A stretch of 5,483 bases of DNA from JBFIHZ01 sp041601535 (lineage in GTDB: Bacteria > Pseudomonadota > Gammaproteobacteria > Xanthomonadales > SZUA-36), in contig JBFIHZ010000289.1 of the NCBI GenBank assembly GCA_041601535.1, positions 1-5,483 of the forward strand, in the 5' to 3' direction. The notes under the pieces were generated by a model. The model had not been told where the DNA came from. It searched no databases and worked only from the letters and a program-made list of their open reading frames with translations. Shown here piece by piece: positions 1-5,483 of the stretch. A program made the translations under genes and the position numbers. How positions within the stretch are numbered: the stretch's first letter is position 1; each line of letters begins with the position of its first letter.

Positions 1-66
1 ATCAGGCATGTACAAACTCAAAACACACACAACACCATAACAACGGCAACCTAGCCATGCCGGGTC

Positions 67-275
67 TCCCTGAAGACGGCCTGATTAGACACAAGAGTTT
101 AGACCACAGATGTATAGATACCCCAAGAGCAGCCCGAATAAACCAGCAAGTAACTCCACCAATATTGCGGCACCCCGGGAACGGAATGAATAAACCAAGT
201 CGTGAATCCACCCACGCAGAGGCACCCTGAGGACGACCTGAATAAAACGGACGGCAATGGGACGGCCCTACAGCG
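67..275. repeat. Degenerate tandem repeat, about 52-bp period, four units
   Basis: Four consecutive units start at 67, 120, 172 and 224, with spacings of 53, 52 and 52 bp. Each begins with (A/T)CCC, and a GAATAAA-like core follows exactly 16 bases after the start: GATTAGA at 83, GAATAAA at 136, 188 and 240. Aligned by hand without gaps, units two and three agree at 33 of 52 positions. They share GAATAAACCA, TCCACC and the closing GGC. Units one and four agree at 18 of the first 23 positions. The fourth unit loses similarity after about 25 bases. The period is not a multiple of three, so this is not a protein repeat. Function is unknown; it could be a decayed minisatellite or a set of binding sites. 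Confidence 0.7.
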
Positions 276-285
276 ATCCGCAGGC

Positions 286-462
286 CAAGGGCGGTTGGGT
301 CTTCCTTTCAGGAGTGTATGAAACAGGGATGTTTCATCCAAGGCTACAGGGATGTATTTACAGCACAGGCGAGAGTGACCGCACGTCCTGGCCGCAGGCC
401 AGTAAGTAAGGGAGCGAAGCCGGCCGTGCGTGTCTCCTGAAAGGAAGACCCAATTGCCCTTG
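286..462. repeat. Palindromic intergenic element with 29-bp terminal inverted repeats
   Basis: The arms 286-314 and 434-462 are inverted copies. Twenty-seven of 29 positions are Watson-Crick pairs, and the two exceptions (293/455 and 294/454) are G opposite T, so a plus-strand RNA could pair along the whole arm. The 119-bp interior contains further hairpins: ATGAAAC/GTTTCAT (318-324 and 331-337), CTGGCC/GGCCAG with a 3-base loop (388-402), and an outer CGCACG/CGTGCG pair (380-385 and 425-430). The 10-mer ACAGGGATGT occurs twice (323-332 and 346-355). No transposase is present. It resembles MITE-like or REP-type interspersed elements; the CTACAGGGATGTA core recalls repeats seen between genes in gammaproteobacteria, which is a memory-based comparison. 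I see no clear target-site duplication. Confidence 0.75.
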
Positions 463-574
463 AGCCCGGGACGACCGCTATCAAGGCAACCACCAATACC
501 AAGTCAGAAAACCAACCGATGATCTCCCAGTCAAACAAACAAAGCCCCAGTGCCACAAACCCGGTGATGCGACT

Positions 575-600
575 AAAAAAGGGAGGGGAAAAACCCCTCC
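575..600 (-). terminator. Rho-independent terminator of the amidohydrolase gene
   Basis: Read on the minus strand, a perfect 7-bp GGAGGGG/CCCCTCC stem (594-600 with 582-588) closes a 5-T loop. After one C it is followed by six T (complement of 575-580). It begins four bases after the amidohydrolase stop codon. There is no T tract on the plus-strand side, so it acts in one direction only. Confidence 0.92.
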
Positions 601-604
601 GGCT

Positions 605-2674
605 TCAAGGCTTGCGGTAAATGACTTCGCCCTCGAACAAAGTCAAATCCACCTCAGTTTCGGCTATGCCCGTAATTTGGCCGGCTTCGTAGAGATCGAC
701 AATGTTCCTGTCCAGAACGACCAAATCCGCCGCCTTGCCGACCTCGATGGTGCCGGTGCTGGCTTCCTGCTTGAGCGCGCGTGCGCCATTAATCGTGTAG
801 GCCGCGATCATCTGGTGTATATCGATCGCCTCGGCGGCATTCAGCACATTGCCATCCAGGCCCTGGCGTGACACGCCGATTGCCATATTGACGAACGGAC
901 GCGGTGAGCGGTCGTCCACCGGCGCGTCGCTGCCGGCAGCCGCCACCGCGCCAAATTCCAGCGTGCTGCGCACCGGGTAGCTGTTGAGCATGCGGTAACT
1001 TTCCGCGTCGTAAATGCCGTTCTCACCGATGATATCGCCGATAAACGGCATCACCGTCATATCGTATTCCGGGTTGGTCAGCATCCAGGCATAGGTCCAG
1101 GCCAGGTACAGGCCCATGTCGCCGATACGCTTCTGGTCGTCCGGGTGGATCAGTTGCAGGTGCGCCATGGCGTGGCGCTGCGGGTTGCCGCTGCCGGGGG
1201 CGATAACCTGTTCCAGGGCATTCACACCGGCGCGCACCGCGCGATCGCCGATGGCGTGAATATGGATGGTGAAACCGTCGGCATCCAGCGCGCGCACGTA
1301 ACTGTCGATAAACGGTTCGGTATCACGCATCACGCCGTAGGAAATCACGCACTGCGAGGGATGGAAACCGTGCTCCGCGCGGAAGGCTTCAACCGCGGCG
1401 CGCTCCTCGAAACGCTCGGTGTTGGCACGGGTTTCCTCGCACAGGGGGCTGGCGGTGTCGACGTAGCCGCGCACTTCCAGCGCACCGGCTTCCGGGTCGT
1501 AGTGGAAACGGGGCTGGCGGTAGGCGTCCAGCACGGCGGCATTGGGCAGGGTGGGCGGATCGGCGTAGGGGTTGCCCTCGATGACGCCATCGGCAAAGAT
1601 TTTCACCGAGGTGGCCTTCACCCGTTCCGAGGTGCTGAACAAGTCGCGGCTGGTGTTCAGGTCGGCCATCATCTGCGCCAGGTCCACCTCGCCACTGAGC
1701 GAATCGGTGTAATCGAGCGGGTCCAGCCGGTTGGCGATGGTCAGGCGGAAGGTCATGTTGCCGTCGTCATCAAAGGCTTTGATATACGGCAGGTATTCCG
1801 GGTCCAGCGAGGCATCCTGGGTTGAGGTGATGCCGTTACGCGCCAGTTCCTGGCCGATTTCCGGTAACAAGGCACCCAGCACGGCCGGGTCGCGCCGAGG
1901 GCCGGCACCCAGCAGGTCACGCGACTGTTCGTTCAGTTCACCGTTGGGTTCGCCGTTATCGTCCACGCCAACCAGGTCGCGGTACTCGCGGAATACGCCG
2001 GCCAGCGTGGCCGCATTCATGCCCGCCACATTGCCTTGCGGGTCCAGTGCGGTTTCCAGTGCGCGGCTGTTGGCGGCGCCGTGGTGGCCGTCATTGCCCC
2101 ACAGGATGATCGGGTGCTCGGTGGACACCGCGTCCAGTGCGGCGCGCAGGGTTGGCAGGCGTTTGGAGGTCTGGTTGCCTTCGGAGAAATTCCACATGTC
2201 CACCGCCAGCCACTCACCCGGTGCCAGTTCATAATGGCTGATGCATTCCTGCAGGTACGGCACCATTTCTTCCAGCGTCATCGCCTGGCTGCGCAGCGAA
2301 CAGGCATCCGGCTCGACAATGCCGAAAATGTGCATATGGATGTCGTGCAGGCCCGGCAGCACCATGCGTCCATTGAGGTCGATCACTTCGGTATCCGGGC
2401 CCTGCAGTGCCTCCAGCTCGGCCGCCGTGCCCACCGCGCTGATGCGGCCATCATTGATCGCCACCGCCTGGTAGGTGGATAACTGCGCGTCGGCGCTGTA
2501 GATATCACCGTTCAGCAACAAGACATCCGCGGGCGCCGCCGCGACCTCCGCTGCGTCGCTTTCCGCATCGTCCTGCCCGCCACAGGCGGTCAGCAAAATG
2601 CCGCAGGCCAGTGCCAGCGAGACGAAGGGCAGCAAGCGGCGGGAAAAAGCAGATCCAGGGCTGGGCAGGCGCAT
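605..2674 (-). CDS. YtcJ-type amidohydrolase (amidohydrolase family 3), predicted lipoprotein
   Basis: A 689-residue metal-dependent hydrolase of the YtcJ / amidohydrolase-3 branch, expected to cleave an amide-type bond; its substrate is not readable from the sequence. Residues 1-31 form a lipoprotein signal: basic RR, a hydrophobic stretch, then lipobox LTAC with lipidated Cys31. The residue after it is Gly rather than Asp, consistent with outer-membrane sorting. Metal and active-site motifs are in order: D-I-H-M-H (His113, His115), VKIFADG (Lys358, Asp362), H-I-H-A-I-G-D (His471, His473, Asp477), MAHLQL (His505) and GSDAPV (Asp583). The usual C-terminal G-x-I-x-x-G-K-x-ADLVVLD segment closes the beta-sandwich domain. 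All family landmarks are present, so it looks intact and full length. The ATG at 2674 is chosen because it gives the signal peptide and has a GGAG 8 bases upstream. A longer frame from 2788 would bury the signal peptide. Transcribed divergently from the aldehyde dehydrogenase. Confidence 0.93.
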   Translation of the reverse strand: MRLPSPGSAFSRRLLPFVSLALACGILLTACGGQDDAESDAAEVAAAPADVLLLNGDIYSADAQLSTYQAVAINDGRISAVGTAAELEALQGPDTEVIDLNGRMVLPGLHDIHMHIFGIVEPDACSLRSQAMTLEEMVPYLQECISHYELAPGEWLAVDMWNFSEGNQTSKRLPTLRAALDAVSTEHPIILWGNDGHHGAANSRALETALDPQGNVAGMNAATLAGVFREYRDLVGVDDNGEPNGELNEQSRDLLGAGPRRDPAVLGALLPEIGQELARNGITSTQDASLDPEYLPYIKAFDDDGNMTFRLTIANRLDPLDYTDSLSGEVDLAQMMADLNTSRDLFSTSERVKATSVKIFADGVIEGNPYADPPTLPNAAVLDAYRQPRFHYDPEAGALEVRGYVDTASPLCEETRANTERFEERAAVEAFRAEHGFHPSQCVISYGVMRDTEPFIDSYVRALDADGFTIHIHAIGDRAVRAGVNALEQVIAPGSGNPQRHAMAHLQLIHPDDQKRIGDMGLYLAWTYAWMLTNPEYDMTVMPFIGDIIGENGIYDAESYRMLNSYPVRSTLEFGAVAAAGSDAPVDDRSPRPFVNMAIGVSRQGLDGNVLNAAEAIDIHQMIAAYTINGARALKQEASTGTIEVGKAADLVVLDRNIVDLYEAGQITGIAETEVDLTLFEGEVIYRKP

Positions 2675-2682
2675 AAACAGGA

Positions 2683-2686
2683 CTCC
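2683..2686 (-). promoter_or_regulatory. Shine-Dalgarno site fixing the amidohydrolase start
   Basis: On the minus strand GGAG lies 8 bases upstream of the ATG at 2674. This supports the internal start over the in-frame ATG at 2788 and agrees with a signal peptide starting at that Met. Confidence 0.75.
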
Positions 2687-2813
2687 GTAGGTTTGAACCG
2701 GGTAGTGAAAAAACGACGTGCACCCGCCGGGCGGGCAGCCAACATCTTTACTGATCAACCGCACCAGTGCAAGCGTAATTGGCTCCACCGTGGCCGCTGC
2801 CGATAAGCAGGAA

Positions 2814-2836
2814 TTGGTTTAGACTCAGGGAACCAA
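2814..2836. promoter_or_regulatory. Possible operator: TTGGTT-N11-AACCAA
   Basis: The 6-bp arms (2814-2819 and 2831-2836) are perfectly inverted around an 11-bp spacer. If the TTGGCT/GATAAG promoter is real, the palindrome covers its transcription start, a usual repressor position. Six-base arms can occur by chance, and no regulator gene is visible in the window. Confidence 0.25.
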
Positions 2837-2897
2837 ACGCAATACAGAAACACCAAGACATTAATCAGCCAAAACCGTCAAGACACCGAGGTGGGAC

Positions 2898-4391
2898 ATG
2901 CTCGACAAGACCCTTACCGACTGGCGCGCCGCCAGCGGGCAACTGAAACTGGAAGGCCGCGCCTTTATCAACGGACGTTACTGTGATGCCCTCAGCGGCA
3001 AAACCCGTCCCACCCACAACCCGGCCAATGGCCAGTTGCTGACCGAAGTGGCCAGCTGCGGGCCGGAAGATGCCGATGCCGCGGTGGCGGGTGCCCGCAA
3101 GGTGTTTGAAAGCGGTGAGTGGTCGCGCATGGCGCCGGCGGACCGCAAACGCATCATGGTGCGCTGGGCCGAGCTGATCGAGCAACATACTGATGAACTC
3201 GCGCTGCTGGAATGCCTGGATGTGGGTAAGCCCATTTCCGATACGGTGAACGTGGATGTGCCCTCGGCGGCGCGCACCATCCGCTGGAGCGGTGAGGCCA
3301 TCGACAAGATTTACGACGAAATCGCGCCCACCCCGTCCGGCACGCTGGGCCTGGTGCAGCGCCTGCCGCTGGGCGTAGTGGCCGCCATTGTGCCGTGGAA
3401 TTTTCCCTTGTCCACCACCGCCTGGAAACTGGGCCCGTCGCTGGCCACCGGTAACTCGGTGGTGCTGAAACCCGCCTCCAATACACCGCTGACCGCCATC
3501 CGCATTGCCGGCCTGGCGGCCGAAGCCGGCCTGCCGGACGGCGTGCTGCAGGTGCTGCCCGGGCCCGGCGGCAGCCTGGGTGAACACCTGTCGCTGCATA
3601 TGGACATCGATGGCCTGACCTTTACCGGCTCCACGCCGATCGGCAAACGGCTGATGGAGTACTCCGGGCAGTCCAACCTGAAACGCGTGTTCCTGGAACT
3701 GGGCGGCAAAAGTCCGAATATCGTGTTTGCCGATGCCAACCTGGAAAAAGCCGCCAGCATGGCCGCGGTGGCGGTGTTCTATAACGGTGGCCAGACCTGC
3801 ACTGCCGGCACCCGCCTGATCGTGGAAGAAAAAGTCCGCGATGAATTCCTCGAACTGGTGGTGAAAAACGCCAAGGGCTGGATGCCCGGCGATCCGCTGG
3901 ACCCGGACACCGCGATGGGCCCGATGATTGATAAAGGCCAGTACCAGACGGTAGCCGATTATGTTGGCATTGGCCGCGATGAGGGCGCCGAGCTGCTGTT
4001 CGGCGGCAAGCGGGTGATGGAGGACACGGGCGGTTTCTACCACGAGCCCAGCATTTTCGCCGGGGTCAACAACCAGATGCGCATCGCGCAGGAAGAGATT
4101 TTCGGGCCGGTGATGTCGGTGCTGAGCTTTCGCGATGCCGACGAGGCGGTGCGCATTGCCAACGATTCCATCTTTGGCCTGGCCGGCGCGGTGTGGAGCA
4201 ACAACATCAACACGGCGCATAAGGTGGCCGCCGCGGTGCGCGTTGGCACCATGGGCATCAACAACTACTTTGGCGGCGACATTACGGTGCCGTTCGGCGG
4301 CTTCAAGCAGAGCGGTAACGGCCGCGACAAGTCCATCCACGCCTTCCATGACTACACCGAACTGAAAACCACCTGGGTGGAGTTCGACTGA
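2898..4391 (+). CDS. NAD(P)+-dependent aldehyde dehydrogenase, PuuC-like
   Basis: A complete 497-residue cytosolic aldehyde dehydrogenase, the usual length for the family. It oxidises an aldehyde to a carboxylic acid with NAD(P)+. Catalytic landmarks are present: PWNF (Asn168), KPA (Lys191), FTGS (242-245, nucleotide-binding fold), LELGGK (Glu267, general base), GQTCTAG (nucleophile Cys301), EEIFGP (399-404) and PFGGFKQSG (465-473). From memory, the sequence tracks E. coli PuuC closely across its length, including LFINGEY-like RAFINGRY, AIRW/TIRW, the NGRDKS motif and the ELKT-x-W end. PuuC acts on gamma-glutamyl-gamma-aminobutyraldehyde in putrescine breakdown and also accepts other aldehydes. 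No puuA, puuB or puuD neighbour is seen, so the physiological substrate is uncertain. The ATG at 2898 has GAGGTG (2888-2893) 4 bases upstream. The gene is divergent from the amidohydrolase and on the same strand as the MATE gene downstream. Confidence 0.95.
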   Translation: MLDKTLTDWRAASGQLKLEGRAFINGRYCDALSGKTRPTHNPANGQLLTEVASCGPEDADAAVAGARKVFESGEWSRMAPADRKRIMVRWAELIEQHTDELALLECLDVGKPISDTVNVDVPSAARTIRWSGEAIDKIYDEIAPTPSGTLGLVQRLPLGVVAAIVPWNFPLSTTAWKLGPSLATGNSVVLKPASNTPLTAIRIAGLAAEAGLPDGVLQVLPGPGGSLGEHLSLHMDIDGLTFTGSTPIGKRLMEYSGQSNLKRVFLELGGKSPNIVFADANLEKAASMAAVAVFYNGGQTCTAGTRLIVEEKVRDEFLELVVKNAKGWMPGDPLDPDTAMGPMIDKGQYQTVADYVGIGRDEGAELLFGGKRVMEDTGGFYHEPSIFAGVNNQMRIAQEEIFGPVMSVLSFRDADEAVRIANDSIFGLAGAVWSNNINTAHKVAAAVRVGTMGINNYFGGDITVPFGGFKQSGNGRDKSIHAFHDYTELKTTWVEFD

Positions 4392-4431
4392 GGCTGAATG
4401 CCTGCCGCCCTGCTGAACAGCCCAACCCGGC

Positions 4432-4456
4432 CCCGCCCCGCAACCGTGCGGGCGGG
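4432..4456 (+). other. GC-rich stem-loop between aldehyde dehydrogenase and MATE genes
   Basis: CCCGCA (4437-4442) pairs with TGCGGG (4447-4452) around the loop ACCG. Four more G-C pairs (4432-4435 with 4453-4456) follow beyond a single bulged C at 4436. No T tract follows, so this is not a standard intrinsic terminator; it could stabilise the upstream mRNA end or simply reflect high GC. A second potential stem, GGCGGCC/GGCCGCC (4461-4467 with 4499-4505), encloses a small GCC-GTAA-GGC hairpin (4483-4492). Confidence 0.35.
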
Positions 4457-4517
4457 CGCTGGCGGCCCTTCCCTGCCCGGCTGCCGTAAGGCTTGCGTGG
4501 CCGCCGGGCCAGCAGTC

Positions 4518-4522
4518 AAGGA
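4518..4522 (+). promoter_or_regulatory. Shine-Dalgarno site supporting the GTG start of the MATE gene
   Basis: AAGGA lies 8 bases before the GTG at 4531. No ATG or other GTG exists in this frame between the upstream in-frame stop (TGA, 4414-4416) and this GTG, and the first in-frame ATG is codon 35, inside the first membrane region. Confidence 0.75.
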
Positions 4523-4530
4523 CAACACCC

Positions 4531-5483
4531 GTGGATGACCTGACCACCGGCCCGGTGGGTGCCCATCTGCGCCGCCAGGCGCTGCCGTTTTCACTGGGCC
4601 TGGTGGCGATCTTTTCGTTTGAAGCGGTGGACATGTATTTTATCTCCCGCCTCGGCGATGCCCCGCTGGCGGCGGTGAGCTTTACCTTTGCCATCATCTG
4701 GCTGGTGTATGGCATTGGCATCGGTTTTGAATCCGGCGCCGCCTCCTGCGTGTCACGCGCGGTGGGCCGGCGCGACCAGCAGCAGGCCAAACGCCTGACC
4801 ACCGATACCGCCATGCTGGCCACGCTGGTGCTGGCGGTGATCGCCGCCGTTGGCCTGATGACCATCGACCCGGTGTTTGAGCGCCTCGGTGCCACCCCCG
4901 AACTGATGCCGATGATCCGCGATTACATGCAGGTGTGGTACTGGGTGGCACCACTGGATGTGTGCCTGTGGAGCAGCCTGGCCGCCATCCGCGCCCGCGG
5001 CAACACCCAGCTGGAGGCGCGCATCATCGTCGGCGCCGCGTTGATCAACCTGGCACTGGACCCGATTTTCATCTTCGGCTTGTTCGGTTTTCCGCGCCTC
5101 GAGGTACAGGGCGCGGCGCTGGCCACCCTGGTGTCCAACGGCATCATGCTGGCGTTTACCTTGCTGTACCTGTCGGGCAAGCTGAAGGTCTTTGCCAGCC
5201 CGTTTGCCCCGCTGAAAGACATTTTCGCCTCGTGGCGGCATATGCTGGCCATTGGCATCCCCGCAATCCTGTCGCACAGCATAATTCCACTGTCCGCTGC
5301 CATCGTGGTGACCATGATCGCCAAGTACGGGGTGGATTCGGTAGCCGGCTATGGTGTGGCGATGCGCATCGAGCCGCTGGCGCTGATCCCGTTTTACGCG
5401 CTCTCGGCCATTGCCAGCCCGTTCTTTGGCCAGAATTTCGGTGCCGGACAATACCACCGCATGCTGGAGGCGCGGCGCATCAT
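4531..5483 (+). CDS. MATE-family efflux transporter, N-terminal part, cut by window edge
   Basis: The frame is open from GTG at 4531 to the window end, giving 317 residues plus two bases. MATE proteins are usually around 440-480 residues, so about two thirds are seen. These are inner-membrane exporters that use a Na+ or H+ gradient to expel drugs, toxins or metabolites. Visible hydrophobic segments lie near residues 17-32, 50-66, 94-112, 135-150, 164-186, 195-214, 238-262 and 282-298. Family-type motifs include D-x-YFISRLGDAPLAAVS (34-50), AAIRARGNTQ (151-160), the INLALDPIFIFG stretch followed by VQGAALAT (172-199), and QNFGAGQ (301-307). There is no signal peptide, as expected. Substrate cannot be told. 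The gene starts 139 bp after the aldehyde dehydrogenase stop on the same strand. Co-transcription is possible but not shown, since the spacer has no clear promoter or terminator. Confidence 0.93.
   Translation, partial: MDDLTTGPVGAHLRRQALPFSLGLVAIFSFEAVDMYFISRLGDAPLAAVSFTFAIIWLVYGIGIGFESGAASCVSRAVGRRDQQQAKRLTTDTAMLATLVLAVIAAVGLMTIDPVFERLGATPELMPMIRDYMQVWYWVAPLDVCLWSSLAAIRARGNTQLEARIIVGAALINLALDPIFIFGLFGFPRLEVQGAALATLVSNGIMLAFTLLYLSGKLKVFASPFAPLKDIFASWRHMLAIGIPAILSHSIIPLSAAIVVTMIAKYGVDSVAGYGVAMRIEPLALIPFYALSAIASPFFGQNFGAGQYHRMLEARRI

Larger units (their letters stand above)
1..571. other. Non-coding, repeat-rich intergenic region
   Basis: This stretch has no credible gene. Its composition is visibly less GC-rich than the genes to the right, with runs such as the CA-rich segment near 15-45 and the AAC/CAAA-rich segment near 480-560. 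The short minus-strand reading frames here have no recognisable domain, run through the repeats and are best treated as chance. It holds a degenerate 52-bp-period tandem repeat (67-275) and a palindromic element (286-462), described separately. Bases 1-66 and 463-571 show no gene, RNA or clear promoter. The segment 463-500 has weak similarity to the 52-bp units. It lies beyond the terminator of the minus-strand amidohydrolase gene, so it should not be part of that transcript. Confidence 0.75.
2675..2897. promoter_or_regulatory. Divergent intergenic region with candidate back-to-back promoters
   Basis: This 223-bp gap must hold the promoters of both flanking genes. For the minus-strand amidohydrolase a candidate is TTGCAC (2767-2772), 16-bp spacer, TAAAGA (2745-2750). 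For the plus-strand dehydrogenase a candidate is TTGGCT (2779-2784), 17-bp spacer, GATAAG (2802-2807). The two -35 boxes would be 6 bp apart, back to back. Each box is only a partial match to the sigma-70 consensus, so these are suggestions. An interrupted palindrome, TTGGTT-N11-AACCAA (2814-2836), lies just downstream of the second candidate -10. No riboswitch or attenuator is evident. Confidence 0.4.

Noticed and set aside
67..275. CRISPR array
   Set aside because: Units are only about 63% alike along their whole length, with no pattern of identical repeats alternating with unique spacers, and no cas gene is present.
2..341. Two overlapping small minus-strand frames across the tandem repeats
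   Set aside because: The repeat period of 52-53 bp shifts frame every unit, so these frames cannot encode repeated peptide units. They are chance openings.
286..462. Insertion sequence or integron attC site
   Set aside because: No transposase or integrase is encoded, the interior is 119 bp, and I could not find the attC core-site layout. A non-autonomous palindromic element fits better.
344..556. Minus-strand 70-codon frame with a hydrophobic stretch
   Set aside because: The hydrophobic part is short, the rest translates the palindromic element, and I see no ribosome-binding site or homology.
1145..1825. Plus-strand open frame of 226 codons inside the amidohydrolase gene
   Set aside because: It is antisense to conserved amidohydrolase motifs and has no domain of its own; a codon-bias shadow.
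2675..2788. N-terminal 38-codon extension of the amidohydrolase
   Set aside because: It would place a polar stretch before the signal peptide and lipobox. The ATG at 2674 has a good ribosome-binding site and starts a standard lipoprotein signal.
2865..4895. Long minus-strand open frame (676 codons) opposite the aldehyde dehydrogenase
   Set aside because: It lies antisense to a well-supported dehydrogenase and into the MATE gene. Its translation is low-complexity, rich in His, Gly, Arg and Gln, with no domain. Long antisense frames are expected in GC-rich genes.
4753..5457. Minus-strand open frame of 234 codons opposite the MATE gene
   Set aside because: The plus-strand frame encodes clear MATE motifs; this one is rich in Gln, His and Gly and has no recognisable family.

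Overview
The window reads as chromosomal DNA of a GC-rich gammaproteobacterium, possibly a marine or halophilic one. The basis is strong G/C preference at third codon positions, a close resemblance of the aldehyde dehydrogenase to E. coli PuuC, and an intergenic palindromic element whose internal CTACAGGGATGTA core I associate, from memory only, with Pseudomonas-like and marine gammaproteobacterial genomes. No genus can be named from this sequence alone.

Layout. Bases 1-571 carry no convincing gene. They hold a degenerate tandem repeat with a 52-bp period (67-275) followed by a large palindromic element with 29-bp terminal inverted repeats and internal hairpins (286-462). A strong intrinsic terminator (575-600) closes a minus-strand gene for a lipid-anchored, YtcJ-type amidohydrolase (605-2674). 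A 223-bp divergent intergenic region (2675-2897) separates it from a plus-strand PuuC-like aldehyde dehydrogenase (2898-4391). After a 139-bp GC-rich spacer with stem-loops, a MATE-family transporter begins with GTG at 4531 and runs off the right edge.

How the genes relate. The amidohydrolase should sit outside the cytoplasm on a lipid anchor. The dehydrogenase is cytosolic and oxidises an aldehyde to an acid with NAD(P)+. The transporter is an inner-membrane cation-coupled exporter. The first two share one intergenic region with candidate back-to-back promoters and so might be co-regulated, but nothing here proves a shared pathway.

I found no clearly new biological system. The most unusual material is the non-coding left end: the 52-bp repeat array and the adjacent palindromic element. 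All three protein-coding genes belong to well-known families.
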